In this document: one piece after another, positions 39,024 through 46,900 of the stretch
Numbering within the stretch: position 1 is the stretch's first letter
Layout of the letters: each line of letters starts with the position of its first letter
Source: an uncultured Flavobacteriaceae bacterium
GTDB taxonomy: Bacteria; Bacteroidota; Bacteroidia; Flavobacteriales; Flavobacteriaceae
Assembly (NCBI GenBank): GCA_949372605.1
Contig: CASIAE010000004.1
Coordinates: 38,400-102,399, forward strand
Length of the DNA stretch: 64,000 bases
Reading direction: 5' to 3'
Translations under genes and position numbers: made by a program
Notes under the pieces: model-generated
The model's input: only the letters and a program-made list of their open reading frames with translations
The model's database searches: none
Told to the model about the DNA's origin: nothing

Positions 39024-40589
39024 TTAGTTGTTTATTCTTAAATCTTCATTCAGACGGTAAAAAGCACCCTCAATATCACGCTCACCTGTTTCTGCTTTTA
39101 CATCCTTTAGGAATTTATTTAGTTCAGTTTCAAGTTCCTTTACTTTTTTAGGATACTTCTCAAGCAGATTTATGTTTTCGCCGATGTCATTTGCAAGATT
39201 AAATAATTCGACCTTCGGCGTATTCTCATACTTCGTCTCCTTGGACCAATATTTAATTAATTTGAATTCGCCTTTTATAATCGCACTGCGCGGCGCACGA
39301 TGCGACGATTGATGAAAGATCAATACTTCACTGTTTCGCTCAACGGTTTCAATACTTTCGTCGTGAAGAAGAGGAACCAAACTTCCACCGTCAATTTCCT
39401 CAGGCATTTCTACTTTGTTCCCTGCCAACTCGGCAAAAGTGGGAAGAAAGTCTAAACCTGAAACAGGTATTTCGCTTACCCGCCCAGCTTTAATGCCTGG
39501 ACCGAAAACAATAAAAGGAACACGTAATCCTCCCTCGTAAAACGAATGTTTTCCATCGCGCAACGGGAAATTTCTTTGATGAATTTCAGTAAATTTCCCA
39601 TCCACTAATTCTTTGTTCTCATCAACAAAACCCATTTGATACAAAGCCGGCGTACCACCGTTGTCACCCATCAGAAAAATATAGGTGTTGTTTTCAATTC
39701 CCATCTCTTTTACAAAATTGAGAATTTTCCCTACCCCTTCATCCAGATCTTTTAGCATAGCTGCAAACTCCGGATTGGAATGACGCTCACCTACTGGTTT
39801 ATTATTAAAGTATTCAATGGTCTCTTTTTTCGAAATTAATGAAACATGCGCAGCATAATGAGAGAGTTGCACATAAAATGGTTTGTCTTCCGAAATACTC
39901 TCTTTCATATATTTCATTGCGCGATTGGTAATTCCAAAAATATCCTTTGGATTTTCATCGCTCCAATAGTAACAACCTTTGCCAGACCTTCGCATATTTG
40001 TCGGATTCTTAATCTTATTGTCAATTAAGTATTTATCGAGCATTTTGGTATAAGTTTTAAAGTCAAGATATTCGTCGCTAAACATTTCGCCACCGGCATT
40101 TGAGCTCATTCCTTCATCGTAGTCGAAACCGGCATCTTTTGGTTCCATTGCAATGTGCCATTTCCCAAAATGTGCCGTTTTATAATCGGGATTTGCCTTT
40201 TTTATTGCTCGTGGAATAGTAAGCCAGTCGGTAGTTTTTTTATACCAGTCGGTATCTTTGTTATATAGATGCCGGGCTGCATTTTGACCAAACATCATGC
40301 TATTACGGGTTGGTGAACAGATTGGGTTGGGAGCATAACCTTGTGTAAACAACACACCCATTTTTGCCAACTTATCCATGTTGGGTGTTTCGTAGAAATC
40401 ACTTTTCGACTCTGGAATATTAGGATTAGCGAGGTGCGAAACACTTGTCCAGCCCTGATCATCAGTTAGAATAAATATAATATTAGGGCTTATTTGCGCT
40501 GTTTTCGTCTGAGCGATACCCATAAACGAACTTAATACCTCCACAATGAAAACGATTAGAACAAGATTGGCCTTACTTAGTTTCATCAC
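39024..40589 (-). CDS. S1-family sulfatase
   Basis: 521 residues. The signal peptide ends SFMGIAQ. The S1 core reads [15 protein letters not shown] (metal-site Asp pair), the formylglycine motif C91-S-P-T-R in PICSPTRNSMMFGQ, GKWHIAMEPKDAGF (Lys/His active-site pair) and FLMGDNGGTPAL (late metal site). NPTNMRRSGKGCYYWSDENP is an insertion between. It desulfates a polysaccharide in the periplasm. Base composition is visibly less AT-rich than its neighbours (for instance around 39285-39310), and short gene scraps flank it on both sides, so recent arrival by transfer is likely. The frame is intact. Confidence 0.93.
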   Translation of the reverse strand: MMKLSKANLVLIVFIVEVLSSFMGIAQTKTAQISPNIIFILTDDQGWTSVSHLANPNIPESKSDFYETPNMDKLAKMGVLFTQGYAPNPICSPTRNSMMFGQNAARHLYNKDTDWYKKTTDWLTIPRAIKKANPDYKTAHFGKWHIAMEPKDAGFDYDEGMSSNAGGEMFSDEYLDFKTYTKMLDKYLIDNKIKNPTNMRRSGKGCYYWSDENPKDIFGITNRAMKYMKESISEDKPFYVQLSHYAAHVSLISKKETIEYFNNKPVGERHSNPEFAAMLKDLDEGVGKILNFVKEMGIENNTYIFLMGDNGGTPALYQMGFVDENKELVDGKFTEIHQRNFPLRDGKHSFYEGGLRVPFIVFGPGIKAGRVSEIPVSGLDFLPTFAELAGNKVEMPEEIDGGSLVPLLHDESIETVERNSEVLIFHQSSHRAPRSAIIKGEFKLIKYWSKETKYENTPKVELFNLANDIGENINLLEKYPKKVKELETELNKFLKDVKAETGERDIEGAFYRLNEDLRINN

Positions 40590-40665
40590 TCAGCTTATTT
40601 TTTGTTTTGAGTCTTAAAAATTCAATCTACAAATCATTGATGTCATTAGCTTCCTAAAAAATAAA

Positions 40666-40770
40666 TTATTCTAAAACTTTATGCTTATTTTTAATAGATG
40701 CGACAGAACCGGGCTGGGGGTCTTTTAACTCTCCGGCGTGAACACATAAGGTTCTAAAATCAGCTTTTGT
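40666..40770 (-). pseudogene. 5' fragment of a Cys/Met-metabolism PLP enzyme gene
   Basis: About 34 codons with no ATG: KADFRTLCVHAGELKDPQPG and SVASIKNKHKVLE-stop. TLCVHAGE-x-x-DPQ-x-GSV is the N-terminal signature of the cystathionine gamma-synthase / methionine gamma-lyase family. The sequence diverges after SVAS, where intact proteins read P-I-Y. It starts directly downstream of the GPx stop. Confidence 0.6.
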
Positions 40771-40776
40771 TTTAAT

Positions 40777-41331
40777 TTATTCTTCAATCCATGAGACAAC
40801 ACTAGGATCATCTGGAAGTGTACTTGGAGAAACCACCATTGCCAAACGACCATCTGCGTTAATTAGATATTTCTGGAAATTCCATGAAACACTTGAATCT
40901 AAAACTCCATTTTTACTCTTTTTAGTCAAAAACTCATACACTGGATGCATTTTTTTCCCTTTAACAGAAATCTTACTCATCATTGGGAAAGTCACTCCAT
41001 AATTTCTTTTGCAAAAAACAGCAATCTCTTCATCTGATCCAGGTTCTTGAAACATAAAATTATTTGCAGGAAAACCTACAATAACAAAATCTTTATCGCC
41101 GTACTTATCATAAATCGCTTGTAATTTTTTGTACTGTGGAGTTAATCCACATTTAGAAGCAGTATTCACAACCATTATTTTTTTCCCTTTTAAAGAACTA
41201 AAGTCAAATTCTTCTCCCTCTAGGTTTTGAACTGTAAATTGGTAAATCGTTGTATCACCTGCTTCCTTTTGACCTCTAGCTGATAGTGTTGCAATCATAA
41301 TAAATAACGGTATTAAGCTTCTTAACTTCAT
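40777..41331 (-). CDS. Glutathione-peroxidase-family thiol peroxidase, secreted
   Basis: 184 residues with signal peptide MKLRSLIPLFIMIATLSARG. Core: VNTASKCGLTPQYKKLQ (peroxidatic Cys in place of Sec), VGFPANNFMFQEPGSDEEI (Gln) and SSVSWNFQKYLI (Trp/Asn), completing the GPx tetrad. The resolving Cys region CKRNYGVTFPM is present, so it is likely thioredoxin-like dependent. It reduces hydrogen or lipid peroxides in the periplasm. Its 3' end abuts the PLP-enzyme fragment, a sign of recombination there. Confidence 0.93.
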   Translation of the reverse strand: MKLRSLIPLFIMIATLSARGQKEAGDTTIYQFTVQNLEGEEFDFSSLKGKKIMVVNTASKCGLTPQYKKLQAIYDKYGDKDFVIVGFPANNFMFQEPGSDEEIAVFCKRNYGVTFPMMSKISVKGKKMHPVYEFLTKKSKNGVLDSSVSWNFQKYLINADGRLAMVVSPSTLPDDPSVVSWIEE

Positions 41332-41591
41332 AGTCAGTAATTTTATTTAAATATCGCTGTTTTATTGTTAAGATAAAAATTAAATAAGCGTCTTAGACTA
41401 ATTCTGCAGAAAGGTCTTCTTCAATAAGCGCAGTGCATCTTGGCACAAGATAATCCAGTGAACCAGATTTGAACCAAAGCCAATTGTAGTTTCAATACTT
41501 CAATTTCTCCAGCCATTTTCACCTCAAGTTTAACAAAACTAAAGTAATTATCCTGTGGGATTGAATATTATTACAAGTTCTCAACCACTTT
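41332..41591. other. Upstream region of the GPx gene; faint coding scrap
   Basis: On the minus strand a short frame starts MAGEIEVLKLQLALVQIWFT and breaks within 35 codons, then appears to continue in another frame (LRLLKKTFLQN-stop). It is a possible relic; nothing else was recognised. Confidence 0.25.
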
Positions 41592-41880
41592 AAAGAATAG
41601 CAGAGATTAGGTTATATACTCATTTCACCAGCATATCCCCAAAGGAAAATATATTTATTTTGAAGGGGTGGGGTGTTAAATTGAGAGTTTTAGGTTGGAT
41701 TTTTTGGGTTTACACCCAAATAAAAGGGGGTAATTGGAACCCAGATATCCTAAGTAAAATAGGTGGTTTAGAGCCATACGACTCATAAAATCCTTGGGCA
41801 CACTAATTTCAAGCACTTTTTGGCTTTACATATATCTAAAGTCCTCAGGTTTAGGCTATAACATCTTTACAGAAATAATG
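41592..41880 (-). repeat. Dispersed repeat R1, longest copy (D)
   Basis: About 290 bases in minus orientation. From 41592: ATTAGGTTATATACTCATTTC, then the core, GGGGTGGGGTGTTAAATTGAG, a CCCAAATAAAAGGGGG segment, GGTGGTTTAGAGCC, GACTCATAAAATCC, TTGGCTTTACATATATCT and AAAGTCCTCAGGTTTAGGC. The second half alone recurs at 46182-46319. It lies upstream of the alpha/beta hydrolase gene. Confidence 0.8.
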
Positions 41881-41981
41881 CAAGAAAAATACATAAAGAC
41901 ATTAATTTTGCGCATTGGAATAAGATTCTTTGTTAGCTAATTGCAAAACAATTCTTTATATTAATTGAACTATACATAATA

Positions 41982-42905
41982 ATGAATTTTAGAAGTTTAG
42001 CATCAATATTTTCTTGTGTCTTAGTTATACTTGGACTAATATTATATTCCCCTGATATTCCAGTTTCAGATTTAAAAAGTAAGTACGCTAATCAACATTC
42101 AAAATTTATTAAAATTGACGGAATGAATGTTCATTATCGTGACCAAGGGAAAGGTGAGACTATTATTTTATTACACGGGACAGGGGCTTCTTTGCATACT
42201 TGGGACAAATGGACAGATAAATTAAAAAATAGCTATCGCGTAATTAGATTGGATCTTCCAGCATATGGATTAACTGGGCCTCACCCTGAGAATAAATACT
42301 CTATTTCTGAATATTCTGAATTTCTTAACTCATTTGTAAATCAACTAAAACTAAATAATTTTATTCTATCAGGAAATTCACTTGGAGGATCAATCTCATG
42401 GTACTATGCTTCTATTTACCCTGAAAAGGTTCAGCTTTTAAACTTATTAAGCCCTGGAGGATTTTTAAAAAAAGACAACAGAAGTCCTTTAGTAATTAAA
42501 CTAGCAAGAGCACCTGTAATTAATAAAATACTCAGATACGTTACCCCTAGATTTTTCATAAAAAATACTTTAAAAGAAGTTTACTATGACAAAAACAAAT
42601 TAACAGATCTTAAAATTGATACCTATAGGGATATGATTTTAAGAGAGAATAATAGGGAATCGTTTATTAGCAGATCGCTTTTAAAACCTAAAGACCATAC
42701 GAATAGGCTCAAGCTAATTTCAGCTCCTACGCAAATTATATGGGGGAATGAAGACGCTTGGATACCTGTTTCTAATTCTAAGTTTTTCAAGGATGCAATA
42801 GCAAACGTTAGGATCGACATAATGCATGAAACTGGTCACATTCCAATGGAAGAAAGACCATTAGAAAGCTTGGATTTATTATTAAATTTTATAAATAGTA
42901 ATTAA
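41982..42905 (+). CDS. Alpha/beta-fold hydrolase, membrane-anchored
   Basis: 307 residues. An N-terminal hydrophobic helix (SLASIFSCVLVILGLILY) anchors it. The core reads IILLHGTGASLHTWDKW (oxyanion), LSGNSLGGSISWYYASIYP with the nucleophile Ser in G-N-S-L-G, IIWGNEDAWIPVSNS with the acid, and HETGHIPMEERP with the His. This is the general lactonase/esterase/epoxide-hydrolase-like group; the substrate is not predictable. R1 repeats flank it (41592 upstream, 43037 downstream), so it looks like inserted cargo. Confidence 0.88.
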   Translation: MNFRSLASIFSCVLVILGLILYSPDIPVSDLKSKYANQHSKFIKIDGMNVHYRDQGKGETIILLHGTGASLHTWDKWTDKLKNSYRVIRLDLPAYGLTGPHPENKYSISEYSEFLNSFVNQLKLNNFILSGNSLGGSISWYYASIYPEKVQLLNLLSPGGFLKKDNRSPLVIKLARAPVINKILRYVTPRFFIKNTLKEVYYDKNKLTDLKIDTYRDMILRENNRESFISRSLLKPKDHTNRLKLISAPTQIIWGNEDAWIPVSNSKFFKDAIANVRIDIMHETGHIPMEERPLESLDLLLNFINSN

Positions 42906-43036
42906 CCCAATAACTATAATATTGATTCTCCGTTTTCATCTGTAGTTAGAACTTTATAGATATAATTCACGAAGAAGTTGAGCGCCAATAACCAATTTAC
43001 CAGCTCAATTAATTAATGATAGGTTTTTAAAAGTAA

Positions 43037-43101
43037 TTAGGCTACACAACCATTTCACCAGCGTATCCCCAAAAGGGAAATAGACTTATTTTGAAGGGGT
43101 T
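43037..43101 (-). repeat. Dispersed repeat R1, copy E (core only)
   Basis: ATTAGGCTACACAACCATTTC, then CAGCGTATCCCCAAAAGGGA and TTATTTTGAAGGGG, after which similarity ends. Truncated relative to copies D and G. Confidence 0.7.
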
Positions 43102-43423
43102 TAGTCTTAAAAATAAGTTTGAATTAAACGATAGAATAGAAGGTGTAATGTTTTTGGACAAACACCTAAGGAGGGTTTTTAGTTGTAATGTTGTAGAAAA
43201 GGAATATAATATTAGTTTGACTTCTAAAGAAAAACCATTACGTTGTACTGAGAAATTTATTTATAATGACTTGAAACATAAAATAGTCTTCCCTAACTCC
43301 AATGGTTTAATTAAAATTAATGGAAATGATTTTGAAATTTTAATTGTTGTAGTGATTGATGATTCATACAAGTCTGGATATATAAATAAGACACTAAAGA
43401 AGGACTTTATCAAAAAAAGTTAG
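43091..43423 (+). CDS. Unrecognised 110-residue protein, start inside a repeat
   Basis: The frame opens in R1 copy E at a TTG, so the native N-terminus has probably been replaced by the repeat; an inner ATG at 43148 (MFLDKHLRRVF) is the first normal start. Content: a beta-rich pattern (GLIKINGNDFEILIVVVIDDSY) and a basic C-terminal end (KTLKKDFIKKS). I do not recognise the family. It is possibly a 5'-truncated gene. Confidence 0.35.
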   Translation: MKGFSLKNKFELNDRIEGVMFLDKHLRRVFSCNVVEKEYNISLTSKEKPLRCTEKFIYNDLKHKIVFPNSNGLIKINGNDFEILIVVVIDDSYKSGYINKTLKKDFIKKS

Positions 43424-43550
43424 GGAAAACAATAACTGTAAAACTTGATTGTATATGAGTAAAAAATATTCGGTTGGAAGTTTATATGTCGCATTAGTCG
43501 TTATTTGACTATTTTTATGTAATTGACTACTTTCATGTAAAAAATCATGA

Positions 43551-43838
43551 ATGGTTTTCAAAATCAGACTCAATTACGGGTTAGAGACCATCTTAAAACT
43601 AGTTCCTGTTGATTATCTATTAAAATCAAATAACCTTTCTCAAATTGGATTTATAGCACAAGACCTAAAACCGATAGTTCCAGAGGCAGTAAATGGAACA
43701 GAAGGAGACATAGAAAAGGGAGAAACCTTGGGAATAACTTACACCACATTAATCCCAATACTAACGAAGGCAATTCAGGAGTTAAAAAAAGAAAATGAAG
43801 ACCTCAAAAAACGAATTGATGCGTTAGAGAATAAATAA
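43551..43838 (+). CDS. C-terminal fragment of an S74 (tail-fibre chaperone) protein
   Basis: 95 codons. NNLSQIGFIAQDLKPIVPEAV and GITYTTLIPILTKAIQELKK, then a coiled-coil end (ENEDLKKRIDALENK), are the hallmark of the intramolecular chaperone that caps phage tail spikes and bacterial surface fibres. Full domains are about 110-160 residues at the end of a long fibre; here only the last part survives, and the first 15 codons do not match the domain. It is a relic of a phage-like or surface-fibre gene. Confidence 0.7.
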   Translation: MVFKIRLNYGLETILKLVPVDYLLKSNNLSQIGFIAQDLKPIVPEAVNGTEGDIEKGETLGITYTTLIPILTKAIQELKKENEDLKKRIDALENK

Positions 43839-43863
43839 TCCAAATTGATATCATAAAACAGTA

Positions 43864-43898
43864 ACGTCACTAATAAGCTTTACTGGCGTTTTCTTTTA
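43864..43898. terminator. Terminator between convergent frames
   Basis: AACGTCA (43863-43869) pairs with TGGCGTT (one G:T wobble) around a loop that holds the palindrome AAGCTT, followed by TTCTTTT. It separates the S74 fragment from the opposing R2 module. Confidence 0.5.
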
Positions 43899-43940
43899 GA
43901 CCACAGGCATATCCTCTTCAGTAAGTTCAGGTATTTCTAG
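43896..43940 (-). repeat. Orphan 3'-end module R2, copy 1
   Basis: On the minus strand it encodes LEIPELTEEDMPVV-stop. The stop points at the 3' end of the S74 fragment. Related copies lie at 45450, 46027, 46140, 53334, 57172 and 58236. Confidence 0.65.
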
Positions 43941-44081
43941 TCTTCTTAAATAAGTCAGATGGAGAATATTCACTCGTAAAGAAAGCAGTGTAATATATCT
44001 TAGAACATTATTTACAGGGAGAGTAGCTGATAAGGCTAGTTTAAATTATTCCCTATATTTAAACATCTAATAATCAACATT
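43941..44081 (+). promoter_or_regulatory. Leader R3 upstream of the DUF6090-like gene
   Basis: The last 30 bases before the ATG at 44082 read TATTTAAACATCTAATAATC then AACATT. The same leader is found, with few changes, at 34848, 55428 and 56763. Confidence 0.5.
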
Positions 44082-44834
44082 ATGAAAAAAGCTTTATTAA
44101 CTAACCCTGCATTCAGATATGTTTTTGAGATATTTGTGATTGTATTCTCTGTAACGATATCTTTTTTCATACAAGACGTTTTAAACGATAGAGAAAAAAT
44201 AGAACATAAAAACAAGGGACTTAAAGGCGTATTGAGAGACCTCGAACAAGACAAAAAGAATTTTGTTTATACATCTAATGTAATTTCAACTAGAATTAAA
44301 TTGACAGAAGATATTTTGGAAGGGAATACATCAAATCAAAATCTTCTGTCAGTGATGTTGACTTGGGGGTTTACAGGTCAAAATTCAAATTTTAAATCTC
44401 TAATCTCAACAGGAGCTGTTGAATATATCGATAATGATTCTTTGACTTTGGAATTAACTAAATATTATGAGCAGTCTTATAAAGTGTTAAACGATACATC
44501 CGAACAATATGTAAAACACTATTTGGAACTTTCAGGATTTATGAGAACAAATTATCCTGTAAATTCAATGGACAAATTGCAAATTAAAAATGGTAAAATA
44601 GATTATGATGGATTTCAAAATGTAATTTCATTTAAATACAATGATAAAACTATCAATCAGCTTCAGGATGATTTTAGATTTAATAATTATCTATACCAAT
44701 TAAAAAAAACCAAATTATTTTATTTAATGTTTTATGAAAATGCCATAAATCAAATTGACAAATTATCAAAAATAATTATGACTGAATTAAACCTAAAAGA
44801 ACCAATCAAATCCATTAAGCATAAAAACCCATAG
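44082..44834 (+). CDS. DUF6090-like membrane-anchored protein
   Basis: 250 residues. One N-terminal membrane helix (VFEIFVIVFSVTISFFIQDVL) is followed directly by a long, charged helical domain (LNDREKIEHKNKGLKGVLRDLEQDKKNF) and a soluble C-terminal part. The layout helix-LxDxRxxxxxxxxxLxxLxxDL is typical of the flavobacterial DUF6090 family. Function is unknown. It begins with leader R3 and sits in the cargo region. Confidence 0.7.
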   Translation: MKKALLTNPAFRYVFEIFVIVFSVTISFFIQDVLNDREKIEHKNKGLKGVLRDLEQDKKNFVYTSNVISTRIKLTEDILEGNTSNQNLLSVMLTWGFTGQNSNFKSLISTGAVEYIDNDSLTLELTKYYEQSYKVLNDTSEQYVKHYLELSGFMRTNYPVNSMDKLQIKNGKIDYDGFQNVISFKYNDKTINQLQDDFRFNNYLYQLKKTKLFYLMFYENAINQIDKLSKIIMTELNLKEPIKSIKHKNP

Positions 44835-44995
44835 GATTAAAAGCTTCAAGTAGCCTTAAAGAATCCTTTAACAAAAATGAAACAAGCTACAAATGATGTA
44901 AGTGAAGACTTGCTGTTTTTTATTTATTAAGCTCTTGCATTTGTTTTTTTTAATTGTTTTTTTATGTTTGAATATTATTAATAATTCAATTACAA

Positions 44996-45430
44996 ATGAT
45001 TCCTATAAAGTTACTTATGCATATAAATGCTCCCAAAGAAGAAGTTTTCAATGCTCTTACTGAGTCAGATAAACTTTCGAAATGGTATACTACTATTGTT
45101 AAAGGAGAATTTAAGTTAAATGAAATTATCACTTTTGAATTTATAAATTTTGCAGAATTTAAATTTAAGGTAATTGCATTAATTCATAATGAATCTGTTC
45201 ATCTTGAAATTATAGAGTCTGGGTTAGATAATGTTGGACATGTAATGAAATATGAATTAGATGAAAACAATGGGAAAACAAGGGTTCGCTATACCTATGA
45301 AGGCTTTGCCGAAATGGATGATTCTTATTCAAATATGAATTATAGTTCTGCTAAATATTTAGAAAGTTTGAGACAGTATTGTCAAACAGGAAATGGTGAG
45401 GCTTTTGGCTCTTCTTCTTATAGAGCTTAA
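44996..45430 (+). CDS. SRPBCC-fold protein (AHSA1-like)
   Basis: 144 residues with the START/Bet v 1-like pattern: LMHINAPKEEVFNALTESDKL with SKWYTTIVKGEF at the N-terminus (typical of AHA1-domain proteins), then IESGLDNVGHVMKYELDENN and a C-terminal long helix (SAKYLESLRQYCQTGNG). It binds small hydrophobic ligands or acts as a chaperone-like stress factor; the exact role is unknown. Cytoplasmic. Its stop lies 19 bp from the R2 stop on the opposite strand. Confidence 0.85.
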   Translation: MIPIKLLMHINAPKEEVFNALTESDKLSKWYTTIVKGEFKLNEIITFEFINFAEFKFKVIALIHNESVHLEIIESGLDNVGHVMKYELDENNGKTRVRYTYEGFAEMDDSYSNMNYSSAKYLESLRQYCQTGNGEAFGSSSYRA

Positions 45431-45449
45431 TTTGAATTAAAATAATTGA

Positions 45450-45490
45450 CTAAATCATCGGCATATCATCTTCATTAAGTTCGGGAAGAA
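45450..45490 (-). repeat. Orphan 3'-end module R2, copy 2
   Basis: Encodes FLPELNEDDMPMI-stop on the minus strand, tail-to-tail with the SRPBCC gene. Confidence 0.65.
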
Positions 45491-45558
45491 AAAAACTGAG
45501 TAGAGATATTGTAGAGTTTACTTTATATTAGCATTCTATTAATCATAAATCAAATAAG

Positions 45559-45990
45559 ATGAACGAATTTGAAATATTAAGTGTTTCGCAAGCACAATTC
45601 CAACAGAACGCTTCCTATACTATAGCAGTTTTTATTTTATTAGCAATAAATTTTTATCTGGTTAGAAGAAGTCGTGAATTAAATTTTCCTACTTATGGTA
45701 AAGCAATGATATCTTTCTTCTCATTAATATCTGTTTATGGTGGAATTCAAGTTGCTACATTTTTAAGAGCATTTCAGCATAATACTGCGCTTAATTTAAA
45801 GCAACTTAAAGAATCAGGAACTCCAATATCTGAAGTAAGCGAGGCATCAATTGAGTTTTTTGGTAATCCTTCAGCTCCATTTAGCGCTGGAATACCTGAT
45901 ATTCCTCAAATTATTTTTTATGTAGTTATTCTATTAATTTTAATGGTAGGAATTTGGGGCAAAGCACCAGATGGCGCATACACTAAATAA
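45559..45990 (+). CDS. Three-helix membrane protein of unknown function
   Basis: 143 residues. Transmembrane segments are at about 18-35 (YTIAVFILLAINFYLV), 50-68 (MISFFSLISVYGGIQVATFL) and 118-135 (IIFYVVILLILMVGIW). A soluble loop between helix 2 and 3 holds SASIEFFGNP-like text (EASIEFFGNPSAPFSAGIPD). The family is not recognised. It looks intact and is followed 37 bp later by an opposing R2 module, like its left-hand neighbours. Confidence 0.6.
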   Translation: MNEFEILSVSQAQFQQNASYTIAVFILLAINFYLVRRSRELNFPTYGKAMISFFSLISVYGGIQVATFLRAFQHNTALNLKQLKESGTPISEVSEASIEFFGNPSAPFSAGIPDIPQIIFYVVILLILMVGIWGKAPDGAYTK

Positions 45991-46026
45991 TTTCATTTCA
46001 AAACTTTATCTTTATGATAGGTTTTT

Positions 46027-46138
46027 TTATGTCATCGGCATATCCTCTTCAGTAAGTTCAGGTATTTCTAGTCCTCTGGTGAAGCAAAAATTTTTGAATC
46101 AATTTTTCATTCTTAGTGAATAGTAATCGGAGGTTTTT
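46027..46138 (-). repeat. Orphan 3'-end module R2, copy 3 (long form)
   Basis: On the minus strand: FTRGLEIPELTEEDMPMT-stop preceded by a non-coding stretch with CCTCCGATTACTATTC. About 105 bases are shared with 53334-53437. Confidence 0.7.
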
Positions 46139-46139
46139 T

Positions 46140-46180
46140 TTAAATCACAGGCATATCATCTTCAATAAGTTCAGGAGGAA
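46140..46180 (-). repeat. Orphan 3'-end module R2, copy 4
   Basis: Encodes PPELIEDDMPVI-stop, immediately upstream (on the minus strand) of copy 3, giving a tandem of two 3' ends. Confidence 0.65.
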
Positions 46181-46181
46181 A

Positions 46182-46319
46182 AGTGAAATAGGGGGTTTAG
46201 AGCTATACGACTGATAGAACCCTTGGGCACAGTAGTTCCAACCACTTCTTGGCTTTACATATATCTTAATATATTTAAAGTCCTCCGGTTTAGGCAATAA
46301 CATATTTATAGAAATAATA
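46182..46319 (-). repeat. Second half of repeat R1 (copy H)
   Basis: GAAATAGGGGGTTTAGAGC, then ACGACTGATAGAACCCTTGGG, TTGGCTTTACATATATCTTA and AAAGTCCTCCGGTTTAGGC. Matches 41750-41880; the core half is missing. Confidence 0.7.
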
Positions 46320-46900
46320 CATAGACCATTTGATAATAGACTTAAACAACAATTATGAAATTCAATAACGAAATAGGGATTACGACATTGATAGCATGGT
46401 TTTAAAGGTCATATAACTATGGAAAGACCAAAAAAACAATTAAACAGTAAAACTTTTTTTAAGCAAACCAAAATATTCTATTTTTGACTCATTTTGGTCA
46501 ATTTTATCTATTTTTTGATCAATTTTAAGTGTTTATAGTCATCTTTTACTCTTTTTTTAAATTTTAATTATTCATATATCTAGAGACAAAAGGTTATACC
46601 TGTAGCGGTATTTTAGACCCCTAGACAAAAAGAGTATAAAAACAGGTGCTTAGACCCAATGATAGTGAAGGATTGAAGGGTGGTGAACTCATGCGATTTA
46701 AAAATTCCGTAAAAGCGTTTTTAGGAAACGTATTATCATATAAAGTATTCTATTTGTATTTAATTTTATTATTTTGATAAAATGTCAAAATCTCTCTTTC
46801 CATGCTTCCTTTTAAACCTGTTTTAACTTTAGTCTTCGTTTGCAAAGACAAAAGCTTATTTAAATTTCCGGCCAATTAATGGCTCCAAAAATTAAGATAC
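46320..46900. other. AT-rich region before selO; nothing recognised
   Basis: About 580 bases. Two very short ORFs begin with normal ATGs (46354 and 46420, 16 and 22 codons); the second starts MERPKKQLNSK. Two nearly identical blocks TTTGGTCAATTTTATC / TTTTGATCAATTTTAAG lie at about 46490-46530. No RNA gene seen. Confidence 0.3.

Noticed and set aside
40777-41331. Selenocysteine at the GPx or SelO active site
   Set aside because: Both positions are encoded by Cys codons; no in-frame TGA is involved.
41982-46900. Chromosomal integron cassette array, since single genes alternate with repeats
   Set aside because: No integrase gene, no recognisable attC core sites (no RYYYAAC...GTTRRRY pairs at the junctions), and the repeats are coding 3' ends in opposite orientation.
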